Assembly (NCBI GenBank): GCA_964620675.1
Contig: CAZUJU010000009.1
Coordinates: forward strand, 14,012 to 78,011
DNA from: CAYSFW01 sp964620675
Lineage (GTDB): Bacteria; Pseudomonadota; Gammaproteobacteria; UWMA-0217
Length of the DNA: 64,000 nucleotides
Direction: 5' to 3'
Shown here: positions 1 to 9,266 of the stretch, piece after piece
Layout: every line of letters starts with the position of its first letter
How positions within the stretch are numbered: position 1 is the stretch's first letter
Made by a program: the position numbers and the translations under genes
The notes under the pieces: generated by a model
Told to the model about the DNA's origin: nothing
Databases searched by the model: none
What the model saw: the letters and a program-made list of their open reading frames with translations, nothing else

Positions 1-974
1 CCGCTGGCAATGTGGCGTTGGTCGAAGCTTTGCTCGAACGCGGTGCCGACCCCGGCAGCACAGACCATCTCGGACGCACCGCCCTGCATTGGGCCCTGCT
101 CGGCGCCTTCGACGACAAGAAATACGCGCGCACCGCGCTGGCGCCGCTATATGAATTGATCGCGCCGGCGACGATCGATTTCAAGGTTGGCGAACGGCTG
201 GTGCGGATCGATCGCCATCTGTCGGAGTACCTTCTGGTCCAAAGTCTGTGGGCGCTGTTCAAGTCGCGCTTCCACGTCCTGAGTTGGCGCGAGCGGTCGG
301 CGTTCGATACCGCGACCTTGCTGGACGCTTGGCAGCACCTGCCACCGAATGTGCTCAAGCCCGAGCGCCATCGGCGTTCATTTCTCTCGGGTGTGCTGTC
401 GCGCAATGAAGTCGAGCGGGACTATGCCTACAACCGGCATTTGTTCAAACGGGTCGTGATCGGCTGGTATCAGTTCAATCCGGACCTTGCGGTCCGTCGC
501 AAGGCCGCCGATGGGGAGACCTGGCAATCCGTGTTTGTCGCACTCAATCTCGCCTGGATCAAGGAATTTTCAGAACCGCGACATTGGGTGGAGATCGATT
601 CCCGGCTCGCGCAAAGCGGTTGCAGACCCGCTGGCACACCGATTGCCGCCGAGCGTCAGGTCGCGGCGGCACAACGTGAAGCGGCTGCCCGGCGCGAGCA
701 TGAGGCGTTGATGGCGAAGCTGCGCGATCGCGAAATCCGACCCCGCGTGGCGTCGCAGCGGTTCCGCGGCAGAGCGAGCGTGCCGGCTGAAACCAAGCCC
801 GCGCCGCCGCCGGTGAATGACCGGGACGACGCTCCGTCGCAACCGCAAGAGCAACCCGCGCCGTGGGGCACCCCGCGGGCGCGGCAGCAAGCCCTGAAAA
901 AGCTACAGCGTCAGATCGAAGAAAACCGGTTGCGCGAGGCGCGCGAGAAGGCCACGCGCGAGAAGCCGGAATAG
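1..974 (+). CDS. Ankyrin-repeat protein, C-terminal part (5' end outside window)
   Basis: The reading frame is open from the first base, so the gene starts upstream and only about 323 codons are visible. The first visible residues, AGNVALVEALLERGADP, fit the second half of an ankyrin repeat, and DHLGRTALHWALLGA starts a further repeat. Ankyrin repeats normally mediate protein–protein contacts. The middle (roughly residues 50–200) matches no family I recognise. The last 120 residues are rich in Arg, Ala, Pro and Glu and end in a charged, probably helical tail (KKLQRQIEENRLREAREKA). No signal peptide can be judged because the N-terminus is missing. Function is unknown. Confidence 0.75.
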   Translation, partial: AGNVALVEALLERGADPGSTDHLGRTALHWALLGAFDDKKYARTALAPLYELIAPATIDFKVGERLVRIDRHLSEYLLVQSLWALFKSRFHVLSWRERSAFDTATLLDAWQHLPPNVLKPERHRRSFLSGVLSRNEVERDYAYNRHLFKRVVIGWYQFNPDLAVRRKAADGETWQSVFVALNLAWIKEFSEPRHWVEIDSRLAQSGCRPAGTPIAAERQVAAAQREAAARREHEALMAKLRDREIRPRVASQRFRGRASVPAETKPAPPPVNDRDDAPSQPQEQPAPWGTPRARQQALKKLQRQIEENRLREAREKATREKPE

Positions 975-1112
975 CTTTCATGGCGAGGACACCGCCCCGG
1001 AGTATGCAAGCCGCGCCGGCCAGGCGGGAAAAGCCGTGAATCCTTCCCTGGGGGCTCGGCAGTCGCCTCCCTGCGGCCGACGCTCCCGCTTGGCCAACCC
1101 GGAGCGGCACCC
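975..1112. repeat. Dispersed hairpin repeat, copy A
   Basis: This roughly 138-bp intergenic block is strongly similar to 29148–29288. Shared stretches include tttcatggcga, caccgccccgga, ggccaggcggga, gccgtgaatcc, gcctccctgcggccgacg and ggccaacccggagcggca. It lies directly after the ankyrin gene stop. The left arm of the outer hairpin is a few bases shorter than in copy B, so the fold is weaker. It has no credible reading frame of its own. Confidence 0.8.
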
Positions 1113-1195
1113 CTGAGAATCGGATATTTCACGCTGACGTGACCGGCGCGTAACGGCTGCAGTGACCGAAGCCGCCGGCATACATCGACGCGTAG

Positions 1196-2575
1196 TCAGG
1201 TAGGAGGGGCATTGACCTCGCGCAGCAGGCGCCAGGCCATTCCGCCGAGTAACGCGACCGCGCCAAGCAGCGCCCCCCACAAGGTCGGTTGCCGCCAGTC
1301 GGTGGCGCTCGCGAGCGCGGGGGTTACGACCGGCCCCATTTCAAGGCCTGCGAGCGGGAGGTCGTGCACTTGGGTGGGCGCATGCGGCGCGAGCAACTGC
1401 TTCACGTCGAGCGCGGCCGACTCCACTTCATGGGCGCCAAACGCCAGCGTAAAAGGGCCGTCGCCGCGGGCGGCAAACACCAATGTACGTTCCGTCCAGC
1501 CGAGGCGCAGGATCGGCTGACCGGCGCCGAATCCGCCGCTGTTCGGATCGACGCGCACTCGCCAGTGGTGCGCCGTGGTGCGCCGGATCGACGTCGGCGG
1601 ACTGTTGCGCTCGACCCCGTCGCGGGTCATCCGATAGACGTTGGTGTGGAGCAGCGGGGTCCAACCGCGTTCGCCGTGCCCGTCGACTTGGGCGCTTCCG
1701 ACCAGAAGTGTCGCCGCGACCGCCGTGTTGGGCTGCGGCGCGAGGATCTGAACCCGGTCGACCGGCGCAAGCGGTGCACCGGTGACTTCGTAGACGCCCT
1801 CGTCGCTGGTCGCGGTGGCGTTGAATTCAAGCCATTGACGGGGCGCTTCCACGTGTTCGCCCTCGCTCTCGGCGTGAAATGCGCGCGGCGTCGGCGGTTC
1901 TTGGGCGGCGTCGTTCCAGCTCACGCGCAGGTAGCTCAGCGTCCGGGCGGGGAACGCGATGCGGGTTTGCGCGAGGGACTGTCCGGCGTGGTGGAGTTGC
2001 AACAGCGGCGTTGCTTCCGCGAGTGCTTGCCAGCGCACGAGGTCATCGCTGCTTTCGACGCGCAGTGTGGCCTGCACCGATTGCTCTTCGGGCCAATCGA
2101 TATTGAGCGCGGTCAAGGCTTGATTGAGTCCGCGCGCGTCGAGGAGCCAGCCGACGAGCTGTTCCGGCTGGTGGGTGACGGCGTTGCCGGCGGCGGCGCG
2201 GAGCCGCAAGGCGCCTTGCGCCGCGCCCGGTTGCCAGGTGAGTTCGAGGTCGTCGATCCGGGTGCCGCGCGGCGCGCGCAGTGGAAAACTCGGTAAGGCG
2301 CGCGGTGACGGTGCCGCGGTTGGCGGTGCGGGCGAATCGGTCAGCGCGAACGGCACCCGCTCGCCGCCCGCGTTGAAGACCCGCAGGTCACGCTGATCGC
2401 CGCGCGCGAACCCCGCGTACATCGCGGCGGGGAGCACGACTCGGTGGAGGCCGTCGGCCGTGGATTGCGGATGCAAGGTAAAGCGGTTGGCGAACTGGGC
2501 CGGGGTTTCCGCCGCCAGGGTGCCGGTCACAAGACAGATCGAGAGCAGGGCCAAACGGTGTAAGGTCGCACGCAT
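1196..2575 (-). CDS. DUF3999 family exported membrane-anchored protein
   Basis: The 459-residue product starts with a signal peptide (MRATLHRLALLSICLVTGTLAA), continues as a long beta-rich periplasmic region, and ends with a single membrane helix (about WGALLGAVALLGGMAWRLL) and a short basic tail. This layout fits DUF3999. The ATG at 2575 is chosen because the signal peptide begins there. It overlaps the TGA of the upstream DUF2339 gene by one base, which implies translational coupling. An in-frame extension to 2857 would lie inside the DUF2339 coding sequence and is not credible. DUF3999 and DUF2339 genes are commonly adjacent; the molecular function of the pair is not established. Confidence 0.85.
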   Translation of the reverse strand: MRATLHRLALLSICLVTGTLAAETPAQFANRFTLHPQSTADGLHRVVLPAAMYAGFARGDQRDLRVFNAGGERVPFALTDSPAPPTAAPSPRALPSFPLRAPRGTRIDDLELTWQPGAAQGALRLRAAAGNAVTHQPEQLVGWLLDARGLNQALTALNIDWPEEQSVQATLRVESSDDLVRWQALAEATPLLQLHHAGQSLAQTRIAFPARTLSYLRVSWNDAAQEPPTPRAFHAESEGEHVEAPRQWLEFNATATSDEGVYEVTGAPLAPVDRVQILAPQPNTAVAATLLVGSAQVDGHGERGWTPLLHTNVYRMTRDGVERNSPPTSIRRTTAHHWRVRVDPNSGGFGAGQPILRLGWTERTLVFAARGDGPFTLAFGAHEVESAALDVKQLLAPHAPTQVHDLPLAGLEMGPVVTPALASATDWRQPTLWGALLGAVALLGGMAWRLLREVNAPPT

Positions 2576-5334
2576 CACGACGTCTCCGGAGTTGGGGTGG
2601 ATTTTGCTGGCGGCAGCGGCGCGAAGTAACCGACCGCGAGCATCAGCAGTCCAACGCCGATAAACGAGGCGATCCGGGTCATCCCGCTTTGGCTCGACAA
2701 ATCGAGCAGGAGCAGCTTGAGCACCGTCAGCGCCATCAGCGCCGCACCGGCAAACCAGAGCGTGCGCTGGCGCAGGCGAACCGCGAGCACCATGGTGGTC
2801 AGTGCGAGGGTGGTCCAGAACAGCGAGAAGGCCATCTGCACCAGGAGCGAGTTCCACAGCGCATGCCAGCGATAGGGGATATCCGCGAACTGATGCAGGG
2901 TCCGCAACAAGGCGGCGTTGGCCCAGTAAAAGCCGGCGGCGCCGAGCAGCGCGGGCACGCTCGCGCGCGGCGGCGTGAACCCTGCAATCGGATTGCGGCC
3001 AAGCGCGTAACCGAAGCGCGCCAACACGGCCAGCGCCAACAGGCTCGCGAGATCGAGCGGATTGAGCAGCGGGATCGCGGGCAACGGTGCCGCGTTGCCG
3101 TCACTGCGCCAGTTGGCGATCAGCAGCCAGATTAGCAGCGCCACCGCCAGCGGCAGTCCGGCGCCGAGGCGATAGGCGAGCGGATGGCTCCCGATCGGCC
3201 ACGGCAAAACCCGTTCCCCGCGCGTGTGCAAAAACCACAGCGTGACGAGCGGGGCGATGACGATCGCGGCCCACCACCAGGCTTGGGATTCCGGCACGAG
3301 CGCGCGCATCCGCCAACCGATCTCCCAGGCGGCGAGACCCACGCCCACCACCACGCCGAGCGCATGCGGGAGTCCCACCAGCCAGCCGGGCAGCGGCGCG
3401 AGTTCACGCGCGTGCCGCCACAACAACAGATAGTGCGCGCCGAGCGCGACCGGCCACGCCAGCCAGCCGAACCCGGCGCCGGGATGGGTGATCGTCTCGA
3501 TGTACAGGCCGGCGCCCAGTATCAACGTCAACGCCAACGGAAGCGCCGCGAGCGCAAGCGCTGGCCAGCGCAGCGCGCTCGCGAGCGACGAGAAGCCCAG
3601 CGCCGAAACGGCGATAAACCCAAGTTGGGCGTGCGTTTGAAGCTCCGACTCCGGGACGATACGCGCGAGTTCGCCGAGGCCCGCGGCGTACCACCATCCG
3701 GCGCCCCACACGAGCAACCCGCCCGACCAGGGCCACCGTGCAAACCAGGTGCCGACGCCACCGGAGGGCCCCGCAGGCAAACCTTGGCGACTGTATCGGG
3801 CCGAGAACAACCCGGCCACCGCGAGCAACGCGGCCCCGATAAATCCAGCATGCAGCCAGGCCTCGGCGTCGGCGCCTGCGGGCAGGCGCGTCAGGAACGC
3901 GATCCCGGCGAGTCCCTGCAACGCGATCCCGGCGAGCCAGCTGGTCCAGCGTTGCTGGCGTATTCCGATCCAGAGTAACGCGGCGCCTTCGAGTGCCCAG
4001 GTGACCGCGATCCAGCCGCCCGAGAGCGCGAGCGGAACCGCGAGGGTGAGAAAACCGATACCGAGCGCCAACCAGGATTCGGTTAGCAGACGCAACTCCG
4101 CGCGCCGACCGCGCCACAACCACGCGGCGAGCATCAGATACAACGCGCCGAAGCCGAGCGCGCTAAAGGCGGGGCCGAACGGAATCTCGCGCACCAGCGC
4201 ATATTGCAGGCTGAAGGCGGTGATCGGGACGCCGAAGGTGAGCGTCCCGTCCACATAGTCGCGCAACGCGAACGCGGCCCGACGCCGCGCGACCAGCCAG
4301 CCGATCGCGAGGTACATCGCGAAGAACAGCAGCAGAAACGGCTGCGTCGAGGCGTAGTGCTGCGGTCCGTAGTGGAGCACGCCCCAGGCGGCACCAATGA
4401 CGAAGGTGAAAACAAATCCGAGCACGTTTAGCACCCGCCAGGCGCGGAACCCGGCGACCAGCAGCACCCCGCCGTTCAGCACCGCGTAGTAGCCGAACAG
4501 GGCCACGTGGCTGCCGCCCCCCGAGGACGCCAGCAGCGGCGCGAGGAAACCGCCGGCGGTGCCCAGCACCGCCAGCGCCAGCGAGTTCTGCGCGACGGCA
4601 AGTACGGCCGAGAATCCGGCCAACAACGCAAGGAGCGCGAACGCCGGAGTGGGCGTCAGAATCTCGAATACCCGCAGCGCGCCAAAGGTCGTCAGGTACA
4701 GGATTCCAACTCCGCCGCCTTGCAGCGAGAGCGCGTAACCGGGGCGGCGGGTACGCAAACGCCAGCCAAGTGCGAGTAATGCGCTACCGAGCAGTGCGGT
4801 CGCGGCGAGACGCAACTCGACCGGCAACAGGGAATGTTCGGCGGCGTACTTCACCAACAGTCCGATGCCGACGAACAGTATGACAATGCCGACGCGCACA
4901 ATCGTATTGCCGCCGCTCAGCCAGTCGCTTGCCAGCGCCCAGCCGCGGGCCAGGGGACCGGGGCTCGTCGGCGGGGGCGGAACGGTGTCTTCGGCTTCGA
5001 TCCAGCGTGCGGCGGGTGCTGGCTCCGGTGCGGTTACCGTGGGCGCATCTTTGGCGTCGTCCGTGGCCGGTTCGGTCATGGTCGGGGACGATGTCGGCGC
5101 GGCGTTGAGGGCCGCGACGCCGAGCGCGGATTCGACGCGCTCCAGGCGTTGCGTCAGTGCTTCGAATTGCGTCAAGAGCGCCGGATCGGCCGTAATCGGG
5201 TGGCGCCAGCTGAACAGTCCGCCCAGCAACGCGCCGAACCACGGCAGGGTCGCTCCCGAGACGCCGATTGCTTCGAGCAGCACGGCGGCGATGAGGCCGA
5301 AGACGGCACCGATCAGAATTCCTTTCAGGATCAT
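2575..5334 (-). CDS. DUF2339 family polytopic membrane protein
   Basis: This is a 919-residue, very hydrophobic protein. An N-terminal hydrophobic hairpin (residues 1–45) is followed by a Pro/Ala/Glu-rich soluble linker (about 60–130, with a possible coiled coil at LTQFEALTQRLERVESAL). About 25 or more closely spaced membrane helices then run to the C-terminus. Length, linker and helix density match DUF2339 inner-membrane proteins. It is first in a two-gene operon with the DUF3999 gene, overlapping by one base (TGATG). An envelope role is likely from location alone; no enzymatic motif is visible. Confidence 0.88.
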   Translation of the reverse strand: MILKGILIGAVFGLIAAVLLEAIGVSGATLPWFGALLGGLFSWRHPITADPALLTQFEALTQRLERVESALGVAALNAAPTSSPTMTEPATDDAKDAPTVTAPEPAPAARWIEAEDTVPPPPTSPGPLARGWALASDWLSGGNTIVRVGIVILFVGIGLLVKYAAEHSLLPVELRLAATALLGSALLALGWRLRTRRPGYALSLQGGGVGILYLTTFGALRVFEILTPTPAFALLALLAGFSAVLAVAQNSLALAVLGTAGGFLAPLLASSGGGSHVALFGYYAVLNGGVLLVAGFRAWRVLNVLGFVFTFVIGAAWGVLHYGPQHYASTQPFLLLFFAMYLAIGWLVARRRAAFALRDYVDGTLTFGVPITAFSLQYALVREIPFGPAFSALGFGALYLMLAAWLWRGRRAELRLLTESWLALGIGFLTLAVPLALSGGWIAVTWALEGAALLWIGIRQQRWTSWLAGIALQGLAGIAFLTRLPAGADAEAWLHAGFIGAALLAVAGLFSARYSRQGLPAGPSGGVGTWFARWPWSGGLLVWGAGWWYAAGLGELARIVPESELQTHAQLGFIAVSALGFSSLASALRWPALALAALPLALTLILGAGLYIETITHPGAGFGWLAWPVALGAHYLLLWRHARELAPLPGWLVGLPHALGVVVGVGLAAWEIGWRMRALVPESQAWWWAAIVIAPLVTLWFLHTRGERVLPWPIGSHPLAYRLGAGLPLAVALLIWLLIANWRSDGNAAPLPAIPLLNPLDLASLLALAVLARFGYALGRNPIAGFTPPRASVPALLGAAGFYWANAALLRTLHQFADIPYRWHALWNSLLVQMAFSLFWTTLALTTMVLAVRLRQRTLWFAGAALMALTVLKLLLLDLSSQSGMTRIASFIGVGLLMLAVGYFAPLPPAKSTPTPETS

Positions 5335-5511
5335 GTTGCCCTCGAATTGACGGAGATAGCGCCGCGCGCGGTTAAATCCGACGGCGCGTTGCGACGATTC
5401 TAGCGGTTAGGGTCGAACTTGACACTGGACCCGCTGGGCATGTCCGCGACTTGTGACCGGCTTAACGAGGCTTTTTCCCGCGTTCTCTGCGCTGGAGTCG
5501 CGCCAAACCAA

Positions 5512-6639
5512 TCAGGTGAGGAGTCGCTTGAGGGTCGCCTCGTAAACCTGACTCAGCTGGTCGAGATCGGCGACGCTGACGTGTTCATCGATCTTGTGGA
5601 TGCTCGCGTTGAGCGGACCCAGTTCCACCACCTGGGCACCGGTCGGGGCGATGAAGCGGCCATCGGAGGTGCCGCCAGAGGTCGATAGCCGCGGCTCGTG
5701 GCCGGTAACGTCCGCGACCGCCGCCCGGACCGCGGAGACGAGCGTACCCGCAGGGGTCAGATAGGGTTCGCCAGACAGTGTCCATTCGATCGAATAGTCG
5801 ACTCGATGCCGGTTGAGGATGCTCTCGGCGCGGGCCTTCAATTGCACGTCGTTTGATGCGGTCGAATAGCGGAAGTTGAACAGCATTTCCAACTCGCCCG
5901 GAATGACGTTGCCGACCCCGGTTCCGGCGTGAATATTGGAAATCTGGAACGTGGTGGGGGGGAAGTGTTCGTTGCCGCGATCCCAGGTCGTGTGGGCGAG
6001 TTCCGCGATTGCGAACGCGGCGCGATGGATCGGGTTGATCGCCTTGTCCGGGTAAGCGACATGGCCTTGTTGGCCCTTGACCACCACGCGGGCGCTGAGC
6101 GAGCCGCGCCGACCGTTCTTGATCACATCGCCAAGGCGTTCCTCGCTGGTCGGTTCGCCGACCAGGCACCAGTCGATCTTTTCACCGCGGGCTTCGAGTG
6201 CGGCGACGACCTTGACCGTGCCGTCGATCGCCGGGCCTTCTTCATCGCTGGTCAGCAGCAACGCGATCGAGCCCGTCGGTTCGGGATGCGCGGCGAGAAA
6301 ACGCTCGATCGCGACCACCATCGCCGCGATGCTGCCTTTCATGTCGGCGGCGCCGCGACCGAACAAGGTGCCGTCCTGCACGGTGGGGAGAAACGGTGGT
6401 GTTTGCCATTGCTGCTCGGGGCCGGGAGGTACGACATCGGTATGACCGGCGAAGCAGAACAGCGGACCTTGATCACCGCGCCGTAACCAGACGTTTTCGA
6501 CTTCGCCAAAGCGCATCCGCTCGGCCTTGAAACCCAGGGGTTCGAGGCGTTCGATGACGAGGGCCTGACAGCCCTCGTCATCGGGGCTGACGGAGGGTCG
6601 TTCGATCAGCGCGCGGGTCAGTTCTAGCGTGTCGGACAT
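5512..6639 (-). CDS. dapE: Succinyl-diaminopimelate desuccinylase DapE
   Basis: The enzyme hydrolyses N-succinyl-LL-diaminopimelate to LL-diaminopimelate and succinate in the lysine and meso-DAP (peptidoglycan) pathway. The 375-residue product has the M20 metallopeptidase pattern. Metal and catalytic residues lie in CFAGHTDVVPPG (His66, Asp68), GRGAADMKGS (Asp99) and LLLTSDEEG (Glu133 and Glu134), with the C-terminal metal His in NASIHKIDEH. Length is normal for the family. It is the last gene of the dapC–dapD–dapE run on the minus strand, 91 bp after dapD. Confidence 0.96.
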   Translation of the reverse strand: MSDTLELTRALIERPSVSPDDEGCQALVIERLEPLGFKAERMRFGEVENVWLRRGDQGPLFCFAGHTDVVPPGPEQQWQTPPFLPTVQDGTLFGRGAADMKGSIAAMVVAIERFLAAHPEPTGSIALLLTSDEEGPAIDGTVKVVAALEARGEKIDWCLVGEPTSEERLGDVIKNGRRGSLSARVVVKGQQGHVAYPDKAINPIHRAAFAIAELAHTTWDRGNEHFPPTTFQISNIHAGTGVGNVIPGELEMLFNFRYSTASNDVQLKARAESILNRHRVDYSIEWTLSGEPYLTPAGTLVSAVRAAVADVTGHEPRLSTSGGTSDGRFIAPTGAQVVELGPLNASIHKIDEHVSVADLDQLSQVYEATLKRLLT

Positions 6640-6730
6640 GGTGATTTCCAGGGTTATTTGGACGGTTAGCGGAGTCTAGACGGGATCAGCGCGCCGGATT
6701 GATAAATCATGTGACGCGATGGGCTGCCGT

Positions 6731-7552
6731 TCATAGATCGCGCAGCAGTTCGTTGATCCCGACCTTGCCGCGGGTCTTGTCGTCGACGCGCTTGACGATC
6801 ACCGCGCAGTAGAGGCTGTACTTGCCGTCCTTCGAGGGCAGATTACCCGAGACCACGACCGATCCGGCCGGGATGCGACCGTAGATCACCTCGTCGCGCT
6901 CGCGGTCGTAGATCCGGGTTGATTGACCGATGTAAACGCCCATCGAGATGACCGAGCCTTCCTCGACGATGACGCCTTCGACCACCTCGGAGCGGGCGCC
7001 GATGAAGCAGTTGTCCTCGATGATTGTGGGCGCGGCCTGCAGCGGCTCAAGCACCCCGCCAATTCCGACACCGCCGGAGAGGTGGACGTTCTTACCGATC
7101 TGGGCGCAGGATCCGACCGTGGCCCAGGTATCGACCATCGTACCGCTGTCGACGTACGCGCCGATATTCACATACGACGGCATCAGGACCACGCCCGGTG
7201 CGATGTAGGCGCCGTGGCGCGCGGTCGCCGGCGGGACGATGCGCACGCCGTCGTTGCGAAATTCGCGGGTGTTTTTGTCCTGAAATTTCGACGGCACCTT
7301 GTCGTAATAGTTGGTGAATCCACCCTTGATAAATTCGTTGTCGCGTATGCGGAACGACAGCAGCACCGCTTTCTTCAACCACTCGTGCACAACCCAGTTG
7401 CCGTCGACCTTTTCCGCCACCCGCAGCGCGCCGGCGTCGAGTTGGTCGAGGGTTTCCTGCACCGCCTCGCGGACCCGCGTTTCGACGTTGCGCGGCGTGA
7501 TATCGGCACGGCGCTCGTAGGCTTCTTCGATAAGGCTCTTGAGTTCGGACAT
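6731..7552 (-). CDS. dapD: 2,3,4,5-tetrahydropyridine-2,6-dicarboxylate N-succinyltransferase DapD
   Basis: DapD transfers succinyl from succinyl-CoA to tetrahydrodipicolinate, the committing step of the succinylase branch of DAP synthesis. The 273-residue product has an alpha-helical N-terminal domain (1–100) and a left-handed beta-helix of hexapeptide repeats (about 105–230, for example GVVLMPSYVNIGAYVDSGTM and GSVISMGVYIG). It ends with the usual short C-terminal domain (VGINELLRDL). The gene sits 15 bp downstream of dapC, so the two are almost certainly co-transcribed. Confidence 0.96.
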   Translation of the reverse strand: MSELKSLIEEAYERRADITPRNVETRVREAVQETLDQLDAGALRVAEKVDGNWVVHEWLKKAVLLSFRIRDNEFIKGGFTNYYDKVPSKFQDKNTREFRNDGVRIVPPATARHGAYIAPGVVLMPSYVNIGAYVDSGTMVDTWATVGSCAQIGKNVHLSGGVGIGGVLEPLQAAPTIIEDNCFIGARSEVVEGVIVEEGSVISMGVYIGQSTRIYDRERDEVIYGRIPAGSVVVSGNLPSKDGKYSLYCAVIVKRVDDKTRGKVGINELLRDL

Positions 7553-7567
7553 GCGAGAGGTGCTCCT

Positions 7568-8776
7568 TTAATTCTGCGGAAGATGGATGAGGGTATCGCG
7601 GATGCGCTCGGCGGCCTCGACGCAGGCCTCAAGCGGTGCCACGAGCGCGATTCGGACATACTCGCGGCCGGGATTGCCGGCGTCGGTGTCGCGCGACAGA
7701 TAGCTCCCGGGCAGGACGATGACGTTGCGTTCGCCGTATAGGCGCCTCGCGAAGGTTTCGCCGTCAACCGGCAGGCGCGGCCACAGGTAAAATCCCGCGG
7801 GGGGCACTTCGAGCGGCAATACGCCGTCGAGCACGGTACGTACCTGGGCGAAGCGCTCGCGGTAGCGCGCTCGGCTCGCGCGCGCATGCACGTCGTCGCG
7901 CCAAAGCGCGGCGCTGACGGCTTGGGTCGGTGGCGGCAACGCGCAGCCGTGATAGGTGCGGTACAACAGAAATCGCTCCAGCACTCGCGCGTCGCCAGCG
8001 ACGAAGCCCGAGCGAAGTCCGGGCACGTTGGAGCGTTTCGATAAGCTGTGGAACACGACGCAGCGATGGAATTCGGTGTTGCCGATACGCGCGGCGGCGC
8101 CGAGCAAACCCGCGGGCGGGGCCGCTTCGTCCTGATAAATCTCGGAGTAGCATTCGTCGGCGGCGATAATGAAGTCGTGGCGCTCGGCGAGTTCGATCAC
8201 GCGGGCCAGGGTGGTTTCGTCGATCACCGCGCCGCTCGGGTTGCCGGGGGAGCAGAGGTAAAGCAACTGACAGCGCGCCCATTGCGCGGCGGTGACTTGT
8301 TCGAACGCCGGCACAAACCCGGTCTCGGCGGTGCAATTCAAAAAAAGGGGCTCCGCCCCGGCGAGCAGCGCCGCGCCTTCGTAGATCTGGTAGAACGGGT
8401 TGGGCATGGCCACGCGCGCGCCCGGGCGCTGACGATCGACCACGGCCTGGGCGAATGCGAACAGGGCTTCGCGGGTGCCGCTCACCGGCAAGACGTGGCG
8501 TTCGGGATCGACCGCGCCCGCGGGCAGGGTGAAGCGCTGCGTGAGCCAAGCCGTGATCGCCTGGCGCAAATCGGGCTCGCCCTTGCTCACCGGGTAGCGT
8601 CCGAGGCCGGCGAGCTGCGCGCACATCACGTCTGCGACCAGCGCCGGGGGAGGGTCCTGCGGTTCACCGATCGAGAGCCGGATTGGCGCCAGTTGCGTGG
8701 GCGGTGTGACGTCGGAAAACAATCGCGCCAGTTTCTGGAAGGGGTAGGGTTGCAGTCGCTCCAGGTCGGGATTCAT
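7568..8776 (-). CDS. dapC: Succinyldiaminopimelate transaminase DapC
   Basis: This is a fold-type I PLP aminotransferase of 402 residues. It is expected to convert N-succinyl-2-amino-6-oxopimelate and glutamate into N-succinyl-LL-DAP, linking DapD and DapE. The PLP lysine is in VVFHSLSKRSNVPGLRSGF. Other aminotransferase landmarks are LYLCSPGNPSGAVID and IIAADECYSEIY. The ATG at 8776 (MNPDLERLQPYPFQKL) is preferred over the in-frame ATG at 8866 because it matches the family N-terminus and leaves room for a divergent promoter before 8865. The specific assignment rests on the dapD–dapE neighbourhood. Confidence 0.92.
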   Translation of the reverse strand: MNPDLERLQPYPFQKLARLFSDVTPPTQLAPIRLSIGEPQDPPPALVADVMCAQLAGLGRYPVSKGEPDLRQAITAWLTQRFTLPAGAVDPERHVLPVSGTREALFAFAQAVVDRQRPGARVAMPNPFYQIYEGAALLAGAEPLFLNCTAETGFVPAFEQVTAAQWARCQLLYLCSPGNPSGAVIDETTLARVIELAERHDFIIAADECYSEIYQDEAAPPAGLLGAAARIGNTEFHRCVVFHSLSKRSNVPGLRSGFVAGDARVLERFLLYRTYHGCALPPPTQAVSAALWRDDVHARASRARYRERFAQVRTVLDGVLPLEVPPAGFYLWPRLPVDGETFARRLYGERNVIVLPGSYLSRDTDAGNPGREYVRIALVAPLEACVEAAERIRDTLIHLPQN

Positions 8777-8864
8777 GCCGGGCGCATAGGGTTGGCGTAG
8801 ACTCGGGGACGGTGAGTATAACAAACTCGCGACTCTGTCCAACGCAACCGGAGGACGCAAAGGC

Positions 8865-9266
8865 ATGAGCGAGGAAGATTCGATCCTGTCGCTGCACCAC
8901 GCAAGCGTGCTGGTCGCCGATGTTGCGCGATCGCTCGAGTTTTACTCCGGAGTACTCGGCTTGCGCACCGATCCGGCGCGCCCGCTACTTGGCTTTGACG
9001 GCGCGTGGCTACGGGTGAACGCGGAGCAACAAATCCATCTGCTGCGGCTGCCGAATCCAGATCCCGTGAGCGGGCGAGCGGAGCACGTCGGACGTGACCG
9101 ACATGTCGCGTTGACGGTGCGCGACCTCGTGGGGGTTCGGGCGCGGCTGGATGCGGCCGGTATTCCTTATACGCAGAGCCGGTCGGGTCGCGCGGCGGTG
9201 TTTTGCCGCGATCCGGATGGCAACGGGGTCGAGTTGATCCAGGCGGGCGCCACGGCGTTTACTTAA
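8865..9266 (+). CDS. VOC/glyoxalase-fold protein
   Basis: The 133-residue product has one vicinal-oxygen-chelate domain. Typical elements are LHHASVLVADVARSLEFYSGVLGLR, HVALTVRDLVGVRARLDAAGI and the closing FCRDPDGNGVELIQ. His and Glu residues at the usual metal positions suggest a lyase or dioxygenase-like metal site, but the substrate cannot be told. An excellent ribosome site (ggagg, 8851–8855) fixes the start. It is divergent from dapC and its 3' end overlaps the convergent glnD gene by 8 bp. Confidence 0.85.
   Translation: MSEEDSILSLHHASVLVADVARSLEFYSGVLGLRTDPARPLLGFDGAWLRVNAEQQIHLLRLPNPDPVSGRAEHVGRDRHVALTVRDLVGVRARLDAAGIPYTQSRSGRAAVFCRDPDGNGVELIQAGATAFT

Noticed and set aside
1289..2296. 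Plus-strand frame of 335 codons opposite the DUF3999 gene
   Set aside because: It has no family match and shadows a coupled, signal-peptide-bearing gene.
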